This document shows, piece by piece, positions 46,816 through 56,350 of a stretch of DNA of 64,000 nucleotides. The DNA lies in assembly GCF_024168825.1 (NCBI RefSeq), contig NZ_JALJWH010000001.1, forward strand, positions 2,418,001-2,482,000. The letters are read 5' to 3'. The notes beneath the pieces are model-generated. The model saw only the letters and a program-made list of their open reading frames with translations, did not search any database and had not been told where the DNA came from. Position numbers and translations under genes: made by a program. Source of the stretch: Paenarthrobacter sp. A20. GTDB lineage: Bacteria > Actinomycetota > Actinomycetes > Actinomycetales > Micrococcaceae. Position 1 is the stretch's first letter; every line of letters begins with the position of its first letter.

Positions 46816-49362
46816 CTAGCGGCGCTGCGGCAGCAGGCCCCGGAGCATGCGCCAACCACGCGCGACCGCCCACACCACCGCCTTTCCGAGCGCTGCCAAG
46901 GCCCGGAATGGCGCGCCGAGGGCGTGCACCCATCGGCGCATCATCGACGGCGGCAGCCAGTCCGCGCGGAAGCGAACCAACCAGCGGGCGTTGTGCCGCA
47001 TCGACTCACGGACGACGGCGATACGCGTCGCCGCTGGTGGTGTGGCTGCCTGCGCGGCTGTCTGCGCGGCTGTCTGCGCGGCTGTCTGCGCGGCAACGGC
47101 ACCGCGGCCATAACGCTGCCGTTCGAAGTCCGAGGTGAGCGACGAGACTGCGACGTGCGCGGCGTCGTCCATTCCGCCAGTGTCGCCAAGGGCGGCGCTG
47201 GATCGGAGCCTGGCGGAGAAGTGCCGGGGCGTTTCGCTGGGCGTGGACGGTAAGCCGTAGTCGGTGGCCAGATCCTGGAGTTCCGCCCACGCCAACTCGG
47301 GGGCTGGGTCTTTGTATCCGGGCATCACGGCGTCGGCTTCATCCGGAGGTTTCCGGTTCAGGCGGCGGCGGCGCAGCACCGTCCTGCTGAGCCGTGGCGA
47401 CCACAGGAATCCCAGCAGCACCAGCACGCCCGCCGTGGCCGCCGCGATGGTGGGGAGCGGGTTCACACTGGCTGAGCCTGCGGCCGGAGTGTCCACTCCG
47501 GGCAGGGGAACAGGAGCGGGAGTGGCGGGAGCGGGGGTGGTCAGGACCTCTTTTTCGTCCGCGTTGGTGCTGAGGTTGGTGGGGACCGAAGATTCAGTAG
47601 CGTATTCGGGAACTACGCCGCGCGAAGGAGTGGGCTCAAACGGAACCCAGCCCAGGCCCTCAAAGTAAAGCTCAGGCCACGCATGGGCGTCGCGGGCGTC
47701 AACCTCGTACTCCGGGAAGGACCCCTGACCGACCAAGGCCACGGACTCTCCGGTGAGCCGGCCGGGTGCATAGCCCACGGCAATGCGGCTCGGAATACCT
47801 TCAGCCCGGGCCATGACGGCCATCGCCGAGGAGAAATGGACGCAGTAGCCGCTCTTCACCGCCAGGAAGTCGGCCAGGACCGAGAGGCCGTTGCCGTCGT
47901 AGCCGTTCTGCACCGGCGCCTGCAGGGAATAGGTGAACTCGCCGGAGCGAAGATACTTCTGGAGGGCCAGCGCCTTGCCGTAGTTGCTGCCGGCGGATGC
48001 CGTGACCGAATCGGCCGTTTGGCGCACAATGTCCGGCAGGTTGCCCGGGATGCGGAGGAAGTCATCCGAAATGCCCTGCGGGACCGCCGAGGCCTGGGAC
48101 AAGGATTGCGCCGTGACCTTCGGGGCGGCGGAGAACACCACGTACCGCTGCGCACGGGTGGTGGTCTCGGTGCTCATGATGCTCAACGTTGCAGGATCCC
48201 AGGTCCAGCGACCGTTGAGGCCGTTCACTGAAGCCGGCGCGAACGGGGCAGGCAGGTAGGGGCTTGTGAACAGGCCTGCGTTGACGGACGTGACGGCGTT
48301 GACCACTTCGCCCTGGACGGCGTACCCCGTTTCAATCCTGTCCGCCCCCACGCGCCGCTCAGCGGAGCGGTCGTCGGGGGCCCAGGTTTCGCCGTCGAAA
48401 TGATCGATGGTCACTGATCTCAGATACAGGGGCGCGCTGGAGCTCGTGGCATAAGTGATACGGCCAGCTCCCGTAGGACTCCGGAGGCTGTTGCCCAACG
48501 TGATCATGGGATTGAGCCCGTTGGAGGTACCCCATGGGCTCAGCCGCGAGCCCTGCGGGAAGGTGCCGGTCTCGAAGCCCGGGATTGCCAACGGAACCAC
48601 CATGGTCAAGGCCAGGGCCAGCCCACCGGTAACCACTGAACGCCTGAACTGGCCAGCGCCCCGGCCGGATCCGGACTGCAGCCGGGCATCAGGGGCGAAC
48701 CAGTGGCTGCAACCGAGAATGAGGAGGTAGCCCACGGCAGCGCCGATGAAGCCCGCAACGCCCACGCTCTGGGGCTTGATGGTGGCCGGAACCACCATGA
48801 CGGCAAGCAGGCCAATGCCGCTGGCCGCGGGCATCGCCAGGGGTACAGCCAAGGCATCGATCAAGATCACCAACAGCCCCAGGCAGGCGCACATGACGAA
48901 CACTATTCCGGCGTTCGGCGCCACGGGAGCGCTTTCGGACACCACCGTTTCGGCAGCCCGTTTGATAAGGCGCCCGACGGCGGAGAACGTCCCCGCAGTG
49001 GGGATGAAGCCCGCAAGGCTTTCCTGGCGGCAAAACGTGAAACTCAGGATCCCCGCGAGGGTGGCAAAGGAACCCAAGGTGGCCAGCAGCGGCCGGGCTC
49101 GAAGCGCGCGGAGGACGGCCAAGGTCAGCGCCACGACAACCACGGTGGTGATCAATGGCATGAACCAGGCCCACCCCCTGAAGACACCGTTCAGGGACAA
49201 GGCAGCGCCAAGCACGGCCACGACAATGGACCCTGCCATGACCCAGGGGTAGGGGCCCGGCCCTGGTGCTCGTGTCCGTCGCGAGCCGGCCGGCTGCTTC
49301 TGGCCCGTCCCGCTGTTGGGCTGGGTGGGCGTGGGGGAGCCTACATGGGAGGTAGCGGTCAC
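46816..49362 (-). CDS. Transglutaminase-like membrane protein (TgpA type, DUF3488/DUF4129)
   Basis: Protein of 848 residues. The N-terminal part has about seven transmembrane helices (residues 38-265). An extracytoplasmic transglutaminase-like domain follows, with C507 in SGYCVHFSSAM, H560 in DAHAWPELYF and E576 in WVPFEPTP, where Asp is more usual. One more helix (about 645-665) and a cytoplasmic DUF4129-like domain follow. Near residues 757-772 an AAQT-type repeat is encoded by a 12-bp tandem repeat. It is the last gene of the MoxR-DUF58-TgpA operon and overlaps DUF58 by 4 bp. Function is unsettled; envelope protein maturation is a guess. Confidence 0.88.
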   Translation of the reverse strand: MTATSHVGSPTPTQPNSGTGQKQPAGSRRTRAPGPGPYPWVMAGSIVVAVLGAALSLNGVFRGWAWFMPLITTVVVVALTLAVLRALRARPLLATLGSFATLAGILSFTFCRQESLAGFIPTAGTFSAVGRLIKRAAETVVSESAPVAPNAGIVFVMCACLGLLVILIDALAVPLAMPAASGIGLLAVMVVPATIKPQSVGVAGFIGAAVGYLLILGCSHWFAPDARLQSGSGRGAGQFRRSVVTGGLALALTMVVPLAIPGFETGTFPQGSRLSPWGTSNGLNPMITLGNSLRSPTGAGRITYATSSSAPLYLRSVTIDHFDGETWAPDDRSAERRVGADRIETGYAVQGEVVNAVTSVNAGLFTSPYLPAPFAPASVNGLNGRWTWDPATLSIMSTETTTRAQRYVVFSAAPKVTAQSLSQASAVPQGISDDFLRIPGNLPDIVRQTADSVTASAGSNYGKALALQKYLRSGEFTYSLQAPVQNGYDGNGLSVLADFLAVKSGYCVHFSSAMAVMARAEGIPSRIAVGYAPGRLTGESVALVGQGSFPEYEVDARDAHAWPELYFEGLGWVPFEPTPSRGVVPEYATESSVPTNLSTNADEKEVLTTPAPATPAPVPLPGVDTPAAGSASVNPLPTIAAATAGVLVLLGFLWSPRLSRTVLRRRRLNRKPPDEADAVMPGYKDPAPELAWAELQDLATDYGLPSTPSETPRHFSARLRSSAALGDTGGMDDAAHVAVSSLTSDFERQRYGRGAVAAQTAAQTAAQTAAQAATPPAATRIAVVRESMRHNARWLVRFRADWLPPSMMRRWVHALGAPFRALAALGKAVVWAVARGWRMLRGLLPQRR
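47045..47092. repeat. 12-bp in-frame tandem repeat inside the transglutaminase-like gene
   Basis: Four copies of GCTGTCTGCGCG (the first with one mismatch) encode AAQT units in the C-terminal cytoplasmic part. The unit length of 12 keeps the frame, so the copy number can change without inactivation. Confidence 0.85.
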
Positions 49363-50810
49363 CGGGGCACCGCCGCTCCACGACGAACGTCCATGGCTGA
49401 TCCGGCAGCGTCCACAATTCCGCCTTCGTCGAACGCTGACCAGGCTGCACCCAGCTGCGTCTTGGATGTGACCACGGCCACCCGCCAGCCCGCGAGCCGC
49501 AGAATCTCCAGCACGTCGTCGTTGTTCCGGGTCGCCTCCGTCACCATCAGGGCGAAAGCGTTGGCTCCGTAGGCCGCCGCAGGAGCCAGGGATCTGGCCT
49601 CGGCGGGAGTCAGCGTGCCCAGCAGCGCAAGAAGCGGGCCACGCAGTCGGTGGGCAGCGAGCTTGTCCATGAGCCGGTCATCAAAGGGGGCATCGGCAGA
49701 ATCCGGGGTGGATGACCCCGCCGCGGCCTCCCTGTGTTCGGTGCCGTGATGATCCGCCCGGTGATGCTCACCCCTGGAATGCCTGGGACCGCTGAGCTCT
49801 ATGGCCGCCAGTCCTTCGGCGATGGCCTGCAGGCCACCGGCACCCGCGAACTCCTCGGCATCAGGTTCCGGTGCCGAGCGCGAACGGTTGAACGCCGGGC
49901 TCCCAAAAGCGTCCAGAACCCGCAACGAGTAGTTTCGTTCTGCCAAATGGGACGTGATGGACATGGCTGCCGTGACAATCCACTCAAAGTTCGGACTCGT
50001 CACCAGGTCCGAGTCTTCGTCGTGGCCGCCAAACATGGATCCCGTTCCGCCGGCCAAGGCATTGAAGCGCTGGTCCAGGATGAGGGTGGCTTCCGGAGTC
50101 GTTACTGACTCCTCCTGGCGCACCATGAGTTGGCCATGGCGCGCAGTGGCCGCCCAATGGACCCTTCGCATGGGATCGCCGTGCCGGTACTCGCGGGTCA
50201 TGATGTCGTCGTCGCTGGGGTTGGCGCGGATGCGCGTCGCGGTCACGCCGTCGTTGCCGCGCGCTCCTGCGAGTCCGGTGACGGGAAGGTCGACGGCGGC
50301 AGGCGTCACGGTGAGGATGTCGCCGTCGTCGATTGAATGCCGCCGAAGCGACAAGCCGAAGGGGTCGCTGAACTCTGCCGTGACCGGACCGATGCGGAAC
50401 TGCCCGCGCTTGCCCGAGCGGAGGTGGTATTCGTAGCGGCTGGTGCCGCCGGAAGCTGACCGTGCGGGGAAACGGAATGCCGGAGGCTCTCCGAAGCGGG
50501 GAGGCAACTGCTCCTCCATGATCACGTGCCCAGTGGAATATGAGGACCTGGCCACGGCCAGTCGCACGGTGGTGGTGCTCGCTGTTTCCACAGTGGAGGG
50601 ATTGAACTCCCGGTACACCTGGAACTTGGGCTTGAGAACCCGGACGCCGGCGAGGGCCGCCAGCGGCAGGAGGATCAAGAGGATGGCCAGCGTCAGGAGA
50701 TCCCGGCGGCCCATGACGTAGGCGCACCCAAGGGAGATCGCCCCGGCCGCAAGCAAACCCCAGCCACGGGTGGTAAACAAATGCTTGGGGAGTCGATCAA
50801 CCAGCGCCAT
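49359..50810 (-). CDS. DUF58 family protein
   Basis: Protein of 483 residues with two N-terminal helices (about 18-55) and a soluble part. The DUF58 core is YRHGDPMRRVHW (208-219), followed by AATARHGQLMVRQEE. A vWA-like fold with MIDAS remnants (LILDQRF) is likely. Residues 345-375 are a His-rich insert. It stands between MoxR and TgpA genes in the same order as in many bacteria; MoxR probably acts on it as a chaperone. ATG start; 9 bp after the MoxR gene. Confidence 0.88.
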   Translation of the reverse strand: MALVDRLPKHLFTTRGWGLLAAGAISLGCAYVMGRRDLLTLAILLILLPLAALAGVRVLKPKFQVYREFNPSTVETASTTTVRLAVARSSYSTGHVIMEEQLPPRFGEPPAFRFPARSASGGTSRYEYHLRSGKRGQFRIGPVTAEFSDPFGLSLRRHSIDDGDILTVTPAAVDLPVTGLAGARGNDGVTATRIRANPSDDDIMTREYRHGDPMRRVHWAATARHGQLMVRQEESVTTPEATLILDQRFNALAGGTGSMFGGHDEDSDLVTSPNFEWIVTAAMSITSHLAERNYSLRVLDAFGSPAFNRSRSAPEPDAEEFAGAGGLQAIAEGLAAIELSGPRHSRGEHHRADHHGTEHREAAAGSSTPDSADAPFDDRLMDKLAAHRLRGPLLALLGTLTPAEARSLAPAAAYGANAFALMVTEATRNNDDVLEILRLAGWRVAVVTSKTQLGAAWSAFDEGGIVDAAGSAMDVRRGAAVPR

Positions 50811-50819
50811 TCCTGCCTC

Positions 50820-51908
50820 CTAAGCGGTGTGCCTGTCCCTGCGCCAGGCACCAGGCGGCTCCTGGGCTACCGGAACGGATGCCAGGATGCCACGAAGAAT
50901 GCTCTGGGGCGTATCGCCCGAGCTCGCCGCTTTGCGGTCCAGGATGATCCGGTGGGCGAGTACCGATTCCGCCACGTCCACCACGTCGTCCGGGAGCATG
51001 AAGTCGCGGCCGTCCAATGCCGCGGTCGCTTTGGCCGCACGGAGCAACTGCAGCAATGACCGGGGGCTCGCGCCCAGACGGAGCCTGGCGCTGTCGCGGG
51101 TGGCCCGCCCGATTGCCACCGTGTATTCCTTGATCGCCGTGGATACGTGGACCTGCTGGACGGTGGCGATCATGGCAGCGACATCGCTGGCCGTGACAAC
51201 CGGGGTTACTTTGACCAGGGGAGAGGACGCTTGGTGCGTCTCCAGCATTTCGATCTCGGCTTCCTTGTCCGGGTAACCCATGGAAATCCTCGCCATGAAG
51301 CGGTCCCGCTGGGCCTCCGGCAGGGGGTACGTGCCTTCCATCTCGATAGGGTTCTGCGTCGCTACCACCATGAAGGGCAACCCCAGCTGGTATGAATGCC
51401 CGTCCACTGTCACTTGGTGCTCTTCCATGCATTCCAGGAGGGCGGACTGCGTCTTGGCCGAGGCTCGGTTGATTTCATCGCCGATCACAATGTTCGCGAA
51501 CACCGCCCCCGGGCGGAACTCGAACTGCCGTGAGGACTGGTTGTAGACGGAAACGCCAGTGACATCGGAAGGCAGGAGGTCGGGGGTGAACTGGATGCGG
51601 GAGACCGTACAGTCCACTGTCCGGGCCAGTGTCTTGGCCAACAATGTCTTTCCGACGCCGGGCACATCCTCCAGCAGGAGGTGGCCTTGCGCCAGCAGCA
51701 CGGTCAGGGCGAGCTTCGCGGCGTCGGCCTTGCCGTCAATGACCTTGTTGATTGAACTGAGGATGCGTTCGCTGGCGTCGTGGAACCGCTCTCCGTCCAT
51801 GACCTGCGGCCGATGCCCGTTGAGCGCGGCTCCATCGCGTGGCAGCGCACTGTAAGCCTCACCCTGAAGAGGGGTAGGTTCAACGGATACTTGTCGCTTG
51901 GACTCCAT
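50820..51908 (-). CDS. MoxR family AAA+ ATPase
   Basis: Protein of 362 residues. The Walker A motif is GVGKT (84-88) in EDVPGVGKTLLAKTLA, Walker B is VIGDEINRAS, the sensor region is VATQNPIEMEGTYPLPEAQ with RFMARI, and the C-terminal lid carries GASPRSLLQLLRAAKA. MoxR ATPases are chaperones for assembly of vWA-domain proteins, here presumably the following DUF58 protein. It is the first gene of the operon. ATG at 51908. Confidence 0.93.
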   Translation of the reverse strand: MESKRQVSVEPTPLQGEAYSALPRDGAALNGHRPQVMDGERFHDASERILSSINKVIDGKADAAKLALTVLLAQGHLLLEDVPGVGKTLLAKTLARTVDCTVSRIQFTPDLLPSDVTGVSVYNQSSRQFEFRPGAVFANIVIGDEINRASAKTQSALLECMEEHQVTVDGHSYQLGLPFMVVATQNPIEMEGTYPLPEAQRDRFMARISMGYPDKEAEIEMLETHQASSPLVKVTPVVTASDVAAMIATVQQVHVSTAIKEYTVAIGRATRDSARLRLGASPRSLLQLLRAAKATAALDGRDFMLPDDVVDVAESVLAHRIILDRKAASSGDTPQSILRGILASVPVAQEPPGAWRRDRHTA

Positions 51909-52086
51909 GGATTGCCCTTCAGCCGTGGCCGCTGCATCAGCAATCTGTCGTGCTGTTGCTGACCGTCTGTCCGTTCCAGACTACCCAGTCAATGGCCGCC
52001 GCTGACATAGTGCTCAGGAATTTATGTGCCGAGTGGAATTTATCGCCGTTGCCTCAGGAGGACCACGGTCCGATTAAGGTGGGAGC

Positions 52087-52974
52087 ATGTGCAATTCCCT
52101 CGCTCCTGCTCCGTACCGCGCGTCCTCCGAGGACACAGATTCCCGCAGGGAGTACCCGCCGGCACCGGAGCCGCTGCCCGTTCCCGTCATGGACAACCAC
52201 ACGCATCTGGACTTCAGGAACGGACTGATCGAGGTTTCCGTCAGGGACGCCATGGACGCGGCCCAGTCCGTGGGTGTGCAAGGAGCAATACAGGTTGGCT
52301 GCGACCTGGAGTCATCCCGCTTCACGGTGGAAGCTGTGGACGCGGACCCGCGCCTGCTCGGCGCCGTCGCGATCCACCCCAACGATGCTCCCGTTTATGC
52401 CGGGCGCGGTGAACTGGAGTCGGCGCTCGCCGAGATAGAGGAGCTGGCATCCCATCCCCGGATCCGTGCGATCGGCGAGACAGGACTGGATTTCTTCAGG
52501 ACGCACGGGGACGGGCTGGTGCACCAGCGGCACTCCTTCAGGCGCCACATCGACATCGCGAAGCGGCTCGGACTGACCCTGCAGATCCACGACCGCGACG
52601 CCCACGACGACGTTGTTCAGGTGCTGCAGGAAGAAGGGGCGCCCGACCGGGTGGTGTTCCACTGCTTCTCGGGCGACGAAGAACTGGCCCGGATCTGCAA
52701 CACGAACGGCTGGTACATGTCCTTTGCCGGCACCATGACGTTCAAGAACGCAGGGAACCTCCGCTCGGCGCTGGCCATCGCCGAGCCCAGCCGGATCCTG
52801 GTGGAAACGGATTCGCCGTTCCTGACACCCCACCCGTACCGGGGACGCCCGAACGCGAGCTACATGGTGCCGTACACCGTCCGCTCCATGGCGGAAGTGA
52901 CAGGAGATGACCTGTCCGAACTGTGTTCGCGCCTGGCGGAAAACACGCTCCAGGCCTACGGTTCGTGGGCCTGA
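52087..52974 (+). CDS. tatD: TatD family metal-dependent hydrolase (DNase)
   Basis: Amidohydrolase-fold protein of 295 residues. The metal motif HTHLDF (H38, H40) opens the barrel; GETGLDFFR, QIHDRDAHDD, HCFSGDEELA and ETDSPFLTPHPYRG supply the other ligands. TatD acts as an exonuclease in DNA quality control. An extra N-terminal tail of about 33 residues (CNSLAPAPYRAS) is common in this lineage. ATG has AGGTGGG upstream. The tatD-rpfB-ksgA-ispE order equals Rv1008-Rv1011. Confidence 0.92.
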   Translation: MCNSLAPAPYRASSEDTDSRREYPPAPEPLPVPVMDNHTHLDFRNGLIEVSVRDAMDAAQSVGVQGAIQVGCDLESSRFTVEAVDADPRLLGAVAIHPNDAPVYAGRGELESALAEIEELASHPRIRAIGETGLDFFRTHGDGLVHQRHSFRRHIDIAKRLGLTLQIHDRDAHDDVVQVLQEEGAPDRVVFHCFSGDEELARICNTNGWYMSFAGTMTFKNAGNLRSALAIAEPSRILVETDSPFLTPHPYRGRPNASYMVPYTVRSMAEVTGDDLSELCSRLAENTLQAYGSWA

Positions 52975-53045
52975 GGCCTCGTCCAGGGAGCCCTCAGGAC
53001 GTCTGGTGCATGAATACCCGGTATGCAGAAGTCTTGGTTGCTTTA

Positions 53046-53068
53046 TAACAGATCGGTTACTGTGTTAA
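53046..53068. promoter_or_regulatory. Candidate regulator site upstream of rpfB
   Basis: The AT-rich stretch TAACAGATCGGTTACTGTG includes TAAC-N6-GTTA symmetry and a further TGTGTTA. It stands out in the 292-bp tatD-rpfB gap, 200 bp before the rpfB start. In mycobacteria rpfB is a target of the response regulator MtrA; an equivalent site here is speculation. Confidence 0.35.
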
Positions 53069-53172
53069 ACAAGTAGCCGGGGTCGGGGAAGGCCTTCGGA
53101 CAGCTGGGCCGGTTGATTCCGGACTTAATCAGTTGAATGTATGTGGCGGCGCAGATGCCGGCAGCAAGAGTG

Positions 53173-53195
53173 GGACCAGGCTTTGCGCCTGGCCC
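53173..53195. terminator. Hairpin in the tatD-rpfB gap
   Basis: GGACCAGGC and GCCTGGCCC pair with one mismatch around TTTGC, followed by TCCGTTTTG. It is a terminator or attenuator 70 bp before rpfB. Confidence 0.5.
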
Positions 53196-53266
53196 CTCCG
53201 TTTTGCGGCTGGCATTATTTCTGTGCTTTTCCCCGTGCCCGGATGGTCTGAGAGTTATGGGCAATC

Positions 53267-54418
53267 GTGATCAAGTTCTTCACAACGGATGGCAAGTTCA
53301 GCTTCCTCAAAGTAGGCGCCCAGTTGCTGGTAGTTGCGGCGCTGGTGGTTGGTGTTGTGGCCTTCGTGGGCAACAACAAGACCGTCACCCTCAACGTCGA
53401 CGGCAAAGTGAGCTCCATCCAGACCTTTGGCGGCACCGTAGACCAGGTGGTCAAGGCAGCCAAGGTTGAATTGAAGGACGCAGACCGGGTCTCACCCGCT
53501 CTGGACGCCACTGTGGACAACGGCACCGTGGTGAACATCAACCTCGCCAAGGCCGTGTCCATTGAACTGGACGGCGCCCGCAAGACCGTGAACACGAACG
53601 CCCCCGACGTCGCCGCGCTGGTCAGCGAACTCGGAGTGGCCAGTTCCTCGGAAATCTCCCAACCAAAGGAAGCGTCACTGGAAGTCAGCGGCTCCTTCGT
53701 TTCCATCTCCACTCCCAAGACCATCAGCGTTGTGGCTGACGGCAAGGACACCAGCACCACCACGACGGCGGCCGATGTCGCCACCGTGCTCAAGGACACC
53801 GGCATCACCGTCGGCGCCAACGACCGCATCTCCCAACCTGGCAACGCGCCCATCGTCCAGGACATGGTGATCAAGGTCTCCCGCGTGGACACCAGCAAGA
53901 CAGCCGAAGCCACTGAGGAAGTGCCCTTCGAAAGCGTGAAGACTGAAACTGCCGAACTGTTCAAGGGCGAGGAAAAGGTCACCCAGGCAGGTGTCGCCGG
54001 CTCCTTGGTCAAGACGTTCAAGCTGGTCCTCGTCGACGGACGCGAAGCCTCAAGGGCCCTCGTATCAAGCAACGTCACTACCAAGCCCGTCGCCGAGAAA
54101 GTCAGCGTTGGCACCAAGGCACGCCCCGTGGCGACTCCCGCCAAGGCGGCGGCAACCTCCAGCGGCCCCACCGGAGCTCCGAACGAGGCCATGTGGGACA
54201 GGATTGCCCAGTGTGAGTCCGGTGGAAACTGGTCCATCAACAGCGGTAACGGCTACTACGGCGGCCTGCAGTTCTCCAGCCCCACGTGGCTTGCCAACGG
54301 TGGCGGAGCCTACGCCCCCAACGCCAGCCTGGCCAGCAAGGCACAGCAGATCGACATCGCCAACCGCCTCTACGCCAAGAACGGCCTCCGCGACTGGGGC
54401 TGCGCGCACGCAGCCTGA
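53267..54418 (+). CDS. rpfB: Resuscitation-promoting factor RpfB
   Basis: Secreted or anchored lytic glycosidase of 383 residues that cleaves peptidoglycan and wakes dormant cells. An N-terminal membrane segment spans 14-35. Three DUF348 repeats follow (about 38-80, 93-135, 148-190), then a G5 domain (about 208-285) and the Rpf lysozyme-like domain (306-383), with catalytic E317 in QCESGGNW and the pair C316-C379. GTG start. It is the first gene of the rpfB-ksgA-ispE-ABC-F run, as in M. tuberculosis (Rv1009-Rv1011). Confidence 0.95.
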   Translation: MIKFFTTDGKFSFLKVGAQLLVVAALVVGVVAFVGNNKTVTLNVDGKVSSIQTFGGTVDQVVKAAKVELKDADRVSPALDATVDNGTVVNINLAKAVSIELDGARKTVNTNAPDVAALVSELGVASSSEISQPKEASLEVSGSFVSISTPKTISVVADGKDTSTTTTAADVATVLKDTGITVGANDRISQPGNAPIVQDMVIKVSRVDTSKTAEATEEVPFESVKTETAELFKGEEKVTQAGVAGSLVKTFKLVLVDGREASRALVSSNVTTKPVAEKVSVGTKARPVATPAKAAATSSGPTGAPNEAMWDRIAQCESGGNWSINSGNGYYGGLQFSSPTWLANGGGAYAPNASLASKAQQIDIANRLYAKNGLRDWGCAHAA

Positions 54419-54444
54419 CCCCGCACAGGCGATACGATACCTAG

Positions 54445-55326
54445 GTGACTGAACCGAATTCCGAACCCGCCGCCGTCGCGCCCCTGCTGGGCGCCACAGA
54501 CATCCGACGGCTTGCCGAGGAAATCGGTGTACGCCCCACGAAGACCTTGGGGCAGAACTTTGTGATCGACGGCAACACCATCCGCAGGATTGTGGCCGCC
54601 GCCAACATCGACTCCGACGAAACCGTTCTGGAGGTGGGCCCTGGATTGGGCTCACTGACGCTGGGGCTGCTTGACGCCGCCAAGAACGTCGTGGCTGTGG
54701 AGATCGACCCCGTGCTGGCCGGAAAGCTGCCGGAGACCGTGCGTGCTTGGCGGCCCGGGGCGGAGGACAATTTCCACCTGGTGCTGTCCGATGCCATGAA
54801 GGTCACCGAACTGCCCGTTCCACCCACCGCGTTGGTGGCCAACCTGCCCTACAACGTCGCCGTTCCCGTGGTCCTGCACCTGTTGCAACATTTCCCGAGC
54901 CTGCAGCACGGCCTGGTCATGGTGCAGGACGAGGTGGCTGACCGCCTGGCCGCAACACCCGGGTCCAAGATCTACGGTGTTCCGTCCGTGAAGGCCGCTT
55001 GGTACGGCCACATGCGCAAGGCCGGTGTCATCGGCATGAACGTGTTCTGGCCTGCACCCAAGATCCACTCGGGACTCGTGGCGTTCACCCGCCACGATCC
55101 GCCCCAAACGCATGCAACGCGCGAGCAGGTCTTTGCCGTCATCGATGCCGCGTTCGCCCAACGCCGGAAGACCCTCCGCGCCGCCCTCGCCGGGTGGGCC
55201 GGAAGCGCGGCCGAGGCTGAGCGGTGCCTGGTGGCGGCAGGTGTGGACCCGACGGCCCGCGGCGAGGTTTTGGACATCTCCGCCTACGTCAAGATCGCCG
55301 AAGCCCGCCACCCCGTGGACGCATGA
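54445..55326 (+). CDS. rsmA: 16S rRNA (adenine-1518/1519) dimethyltransferase
   Basis: Protein of 293 residues, also called KsgA, that dimethylates two adenines near the 3' end of 16S rRNA during 30S maturation. The SAM motif [10 protein letters not shown] is at 63-72, LGQNF at 35-39 and NLPYNV in the catalytic loop. Full length. GTG start 26 bp after rpfB; the stop overlaps the ispE start (ATGA). Confidence 0.95.
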   Translation: MTEPNSEPAAVAPLLGATDIRRLAEEIGVRPTKTLGQNFVIDGNTIRRIVAAANIDSDETVLEVGPGLGSLTLGLLDAAKNVVAVEIDPVLAGKLPETVRAWRPGAEDNFHLVLSDAMKVTELPVPPTALVANLPYNVAVPVVLHLLQHFPSLQHGLVMVQDEVADRLAATPGSKIYGVPSVKAAWYGHMRKAGVIGMNVFWPAPKIHSGLVAFTRHDPPQTHATREQVFAVIDAAFAQRRKTLRAALAGWAGSAAEAERCLVAAGVDPTARGEVLDISAYVKIAEARHPVDA

Positions 55327-56315
55327 ATCCGGGCACCCGCAAACCAAGCAGCCTCCCGTTTGTGGGGGACCGCTTCCATGCCCGGACAGTTCGCGTCAAA
55401 GCACCCGGAAAAGTCAACGTCTCACTGAGCGTCGGCCCGCTGCGGCCGGACGGCTACCATTCGGTGGCCAGTGTTTACCTTGCGGTTTCCCTGTATGAGG
55501 AAGTGGCCGCTACCAGCACCGAGGCTGAGGGGATTACCGTCAGCATCAGCCCGGAAAGCACGCTTGACCTCGACGGCGTTGACATCCCGCTGGATGAGCG
55601 CAACCTTGCCTACAAGGCCGCGGCCATCATGGCGGAAATGTCCGAGAAGCCAACGGGCGTTCACCTTGAAATCACCAAGCGTGTGCCGGTCGCCGGCGGT
55701 ATGGGCGGTGGCTCCGCCGACGCCGCGGCCACGCTGTTGGCCTGCGACGCATTGTGGAACAGCGGCCTCTCCCGCGAGGAACTCGCGCACCTGGCGGCCG
55801 AGTTGGGCGCAGACGTGCCTTTTTCGCTCCTGGGAGGCACCGCCGTCGGGCTCGGCGTTGGCGACAAACTCTCTCCGGCCCTGGCCAAAGCGCAGATGGA
55901 CTGGGTGCTGGTCTTCGCGGACTATGGCCTCTCGACGCCGGACGTGTTCCGCACCCTTGATGGACTCCGGGACTCCGAAGGCGCCGAGATCGCGGAACCC
56001 GTGGACGTGGATCCCACCATTCTCCAGGCGCTCCGCCACGGCGATCCCGAGACCCTCAGCCGGGTGCTCATCAACGATCTCCAGCGCGCGTCCATAGCCC
56101 TGGCGCCGCAACTCCGCGACACCATCGGACTGGGCGAAGCGCGCGGTGCGCTGGCCGGCATGGTGTCCGGTTCCGGTCCGACCATCGCCTTGCTTGCACG
56201 GGACTCAGTCTCTGCCAGCGTCCTCGCCGAAGAACTAACCCACCGGGGCCACACCGCGGTGGCTGTCCACGGACCTGTGCACGGCGCCCGGATCATCTCC
56301 GATACCCTCCTTTAG
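55323..56315 (+). CDS. ispE: 4-diphosphocytidyl-2-C-methyl-D-erythritol kinase
   Basis: GHMP kinase of 330 residues, fourth step of the MEP isoprenoid pathway. The catalytic motifs are APGKVN (K30), the ATP loop [11 protein letters not shown] (125-135) and GADVPF (D164). ATG at 55323 overlaps the rsmA stop; the longer open frame lies inside rsmA in another frame. A start 22 residues later is possible, because homology begins at VRVKAPGK. It supplies precursors for the cis-prenyltransferase seen at 5948. Confidence 0.94.
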   Translation: MNPGTRKPSSLPFVGDRFHARTVRVKAPGKVNVSLSVGPLRPDGYHSVASVYLAVSLYEEVAATSTEAEGITVSISPESTLDLDGVDIPLDERNLAYKAAAIMAEMSEKPTGVHLEITKRVPVAGGMGGGSADAAATLLACDALWNSGLSREELAHLAAELGADVPFSLLGGTAVGLGVGDKLSPALAKAQMDWVLVFADYGLSTPDVFRTLDGLRDSEGAEIAEPVDVDPTILQALRHGDPETLSRVLINDLQRASIALAPQLRDTIGLGEARGALAGMVSGSGPTIALLARDSVSASVLAEELTHRGHTAVAVHGPVHGARIISDTLL

Positions 56316-56350
56316 TACCCCCGCATTCCAGCAGTAGAAAGTAGTACCCA

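Noticed and set aside
52975..53266. Cyclic-di-AMP (ydaO) riboswitch before rpfB
   Set aside because: Such switches precede rpf genes in some actinobacteria, but the conserved GGGGTGAA and CCGAACCCG-like segments are not found here.
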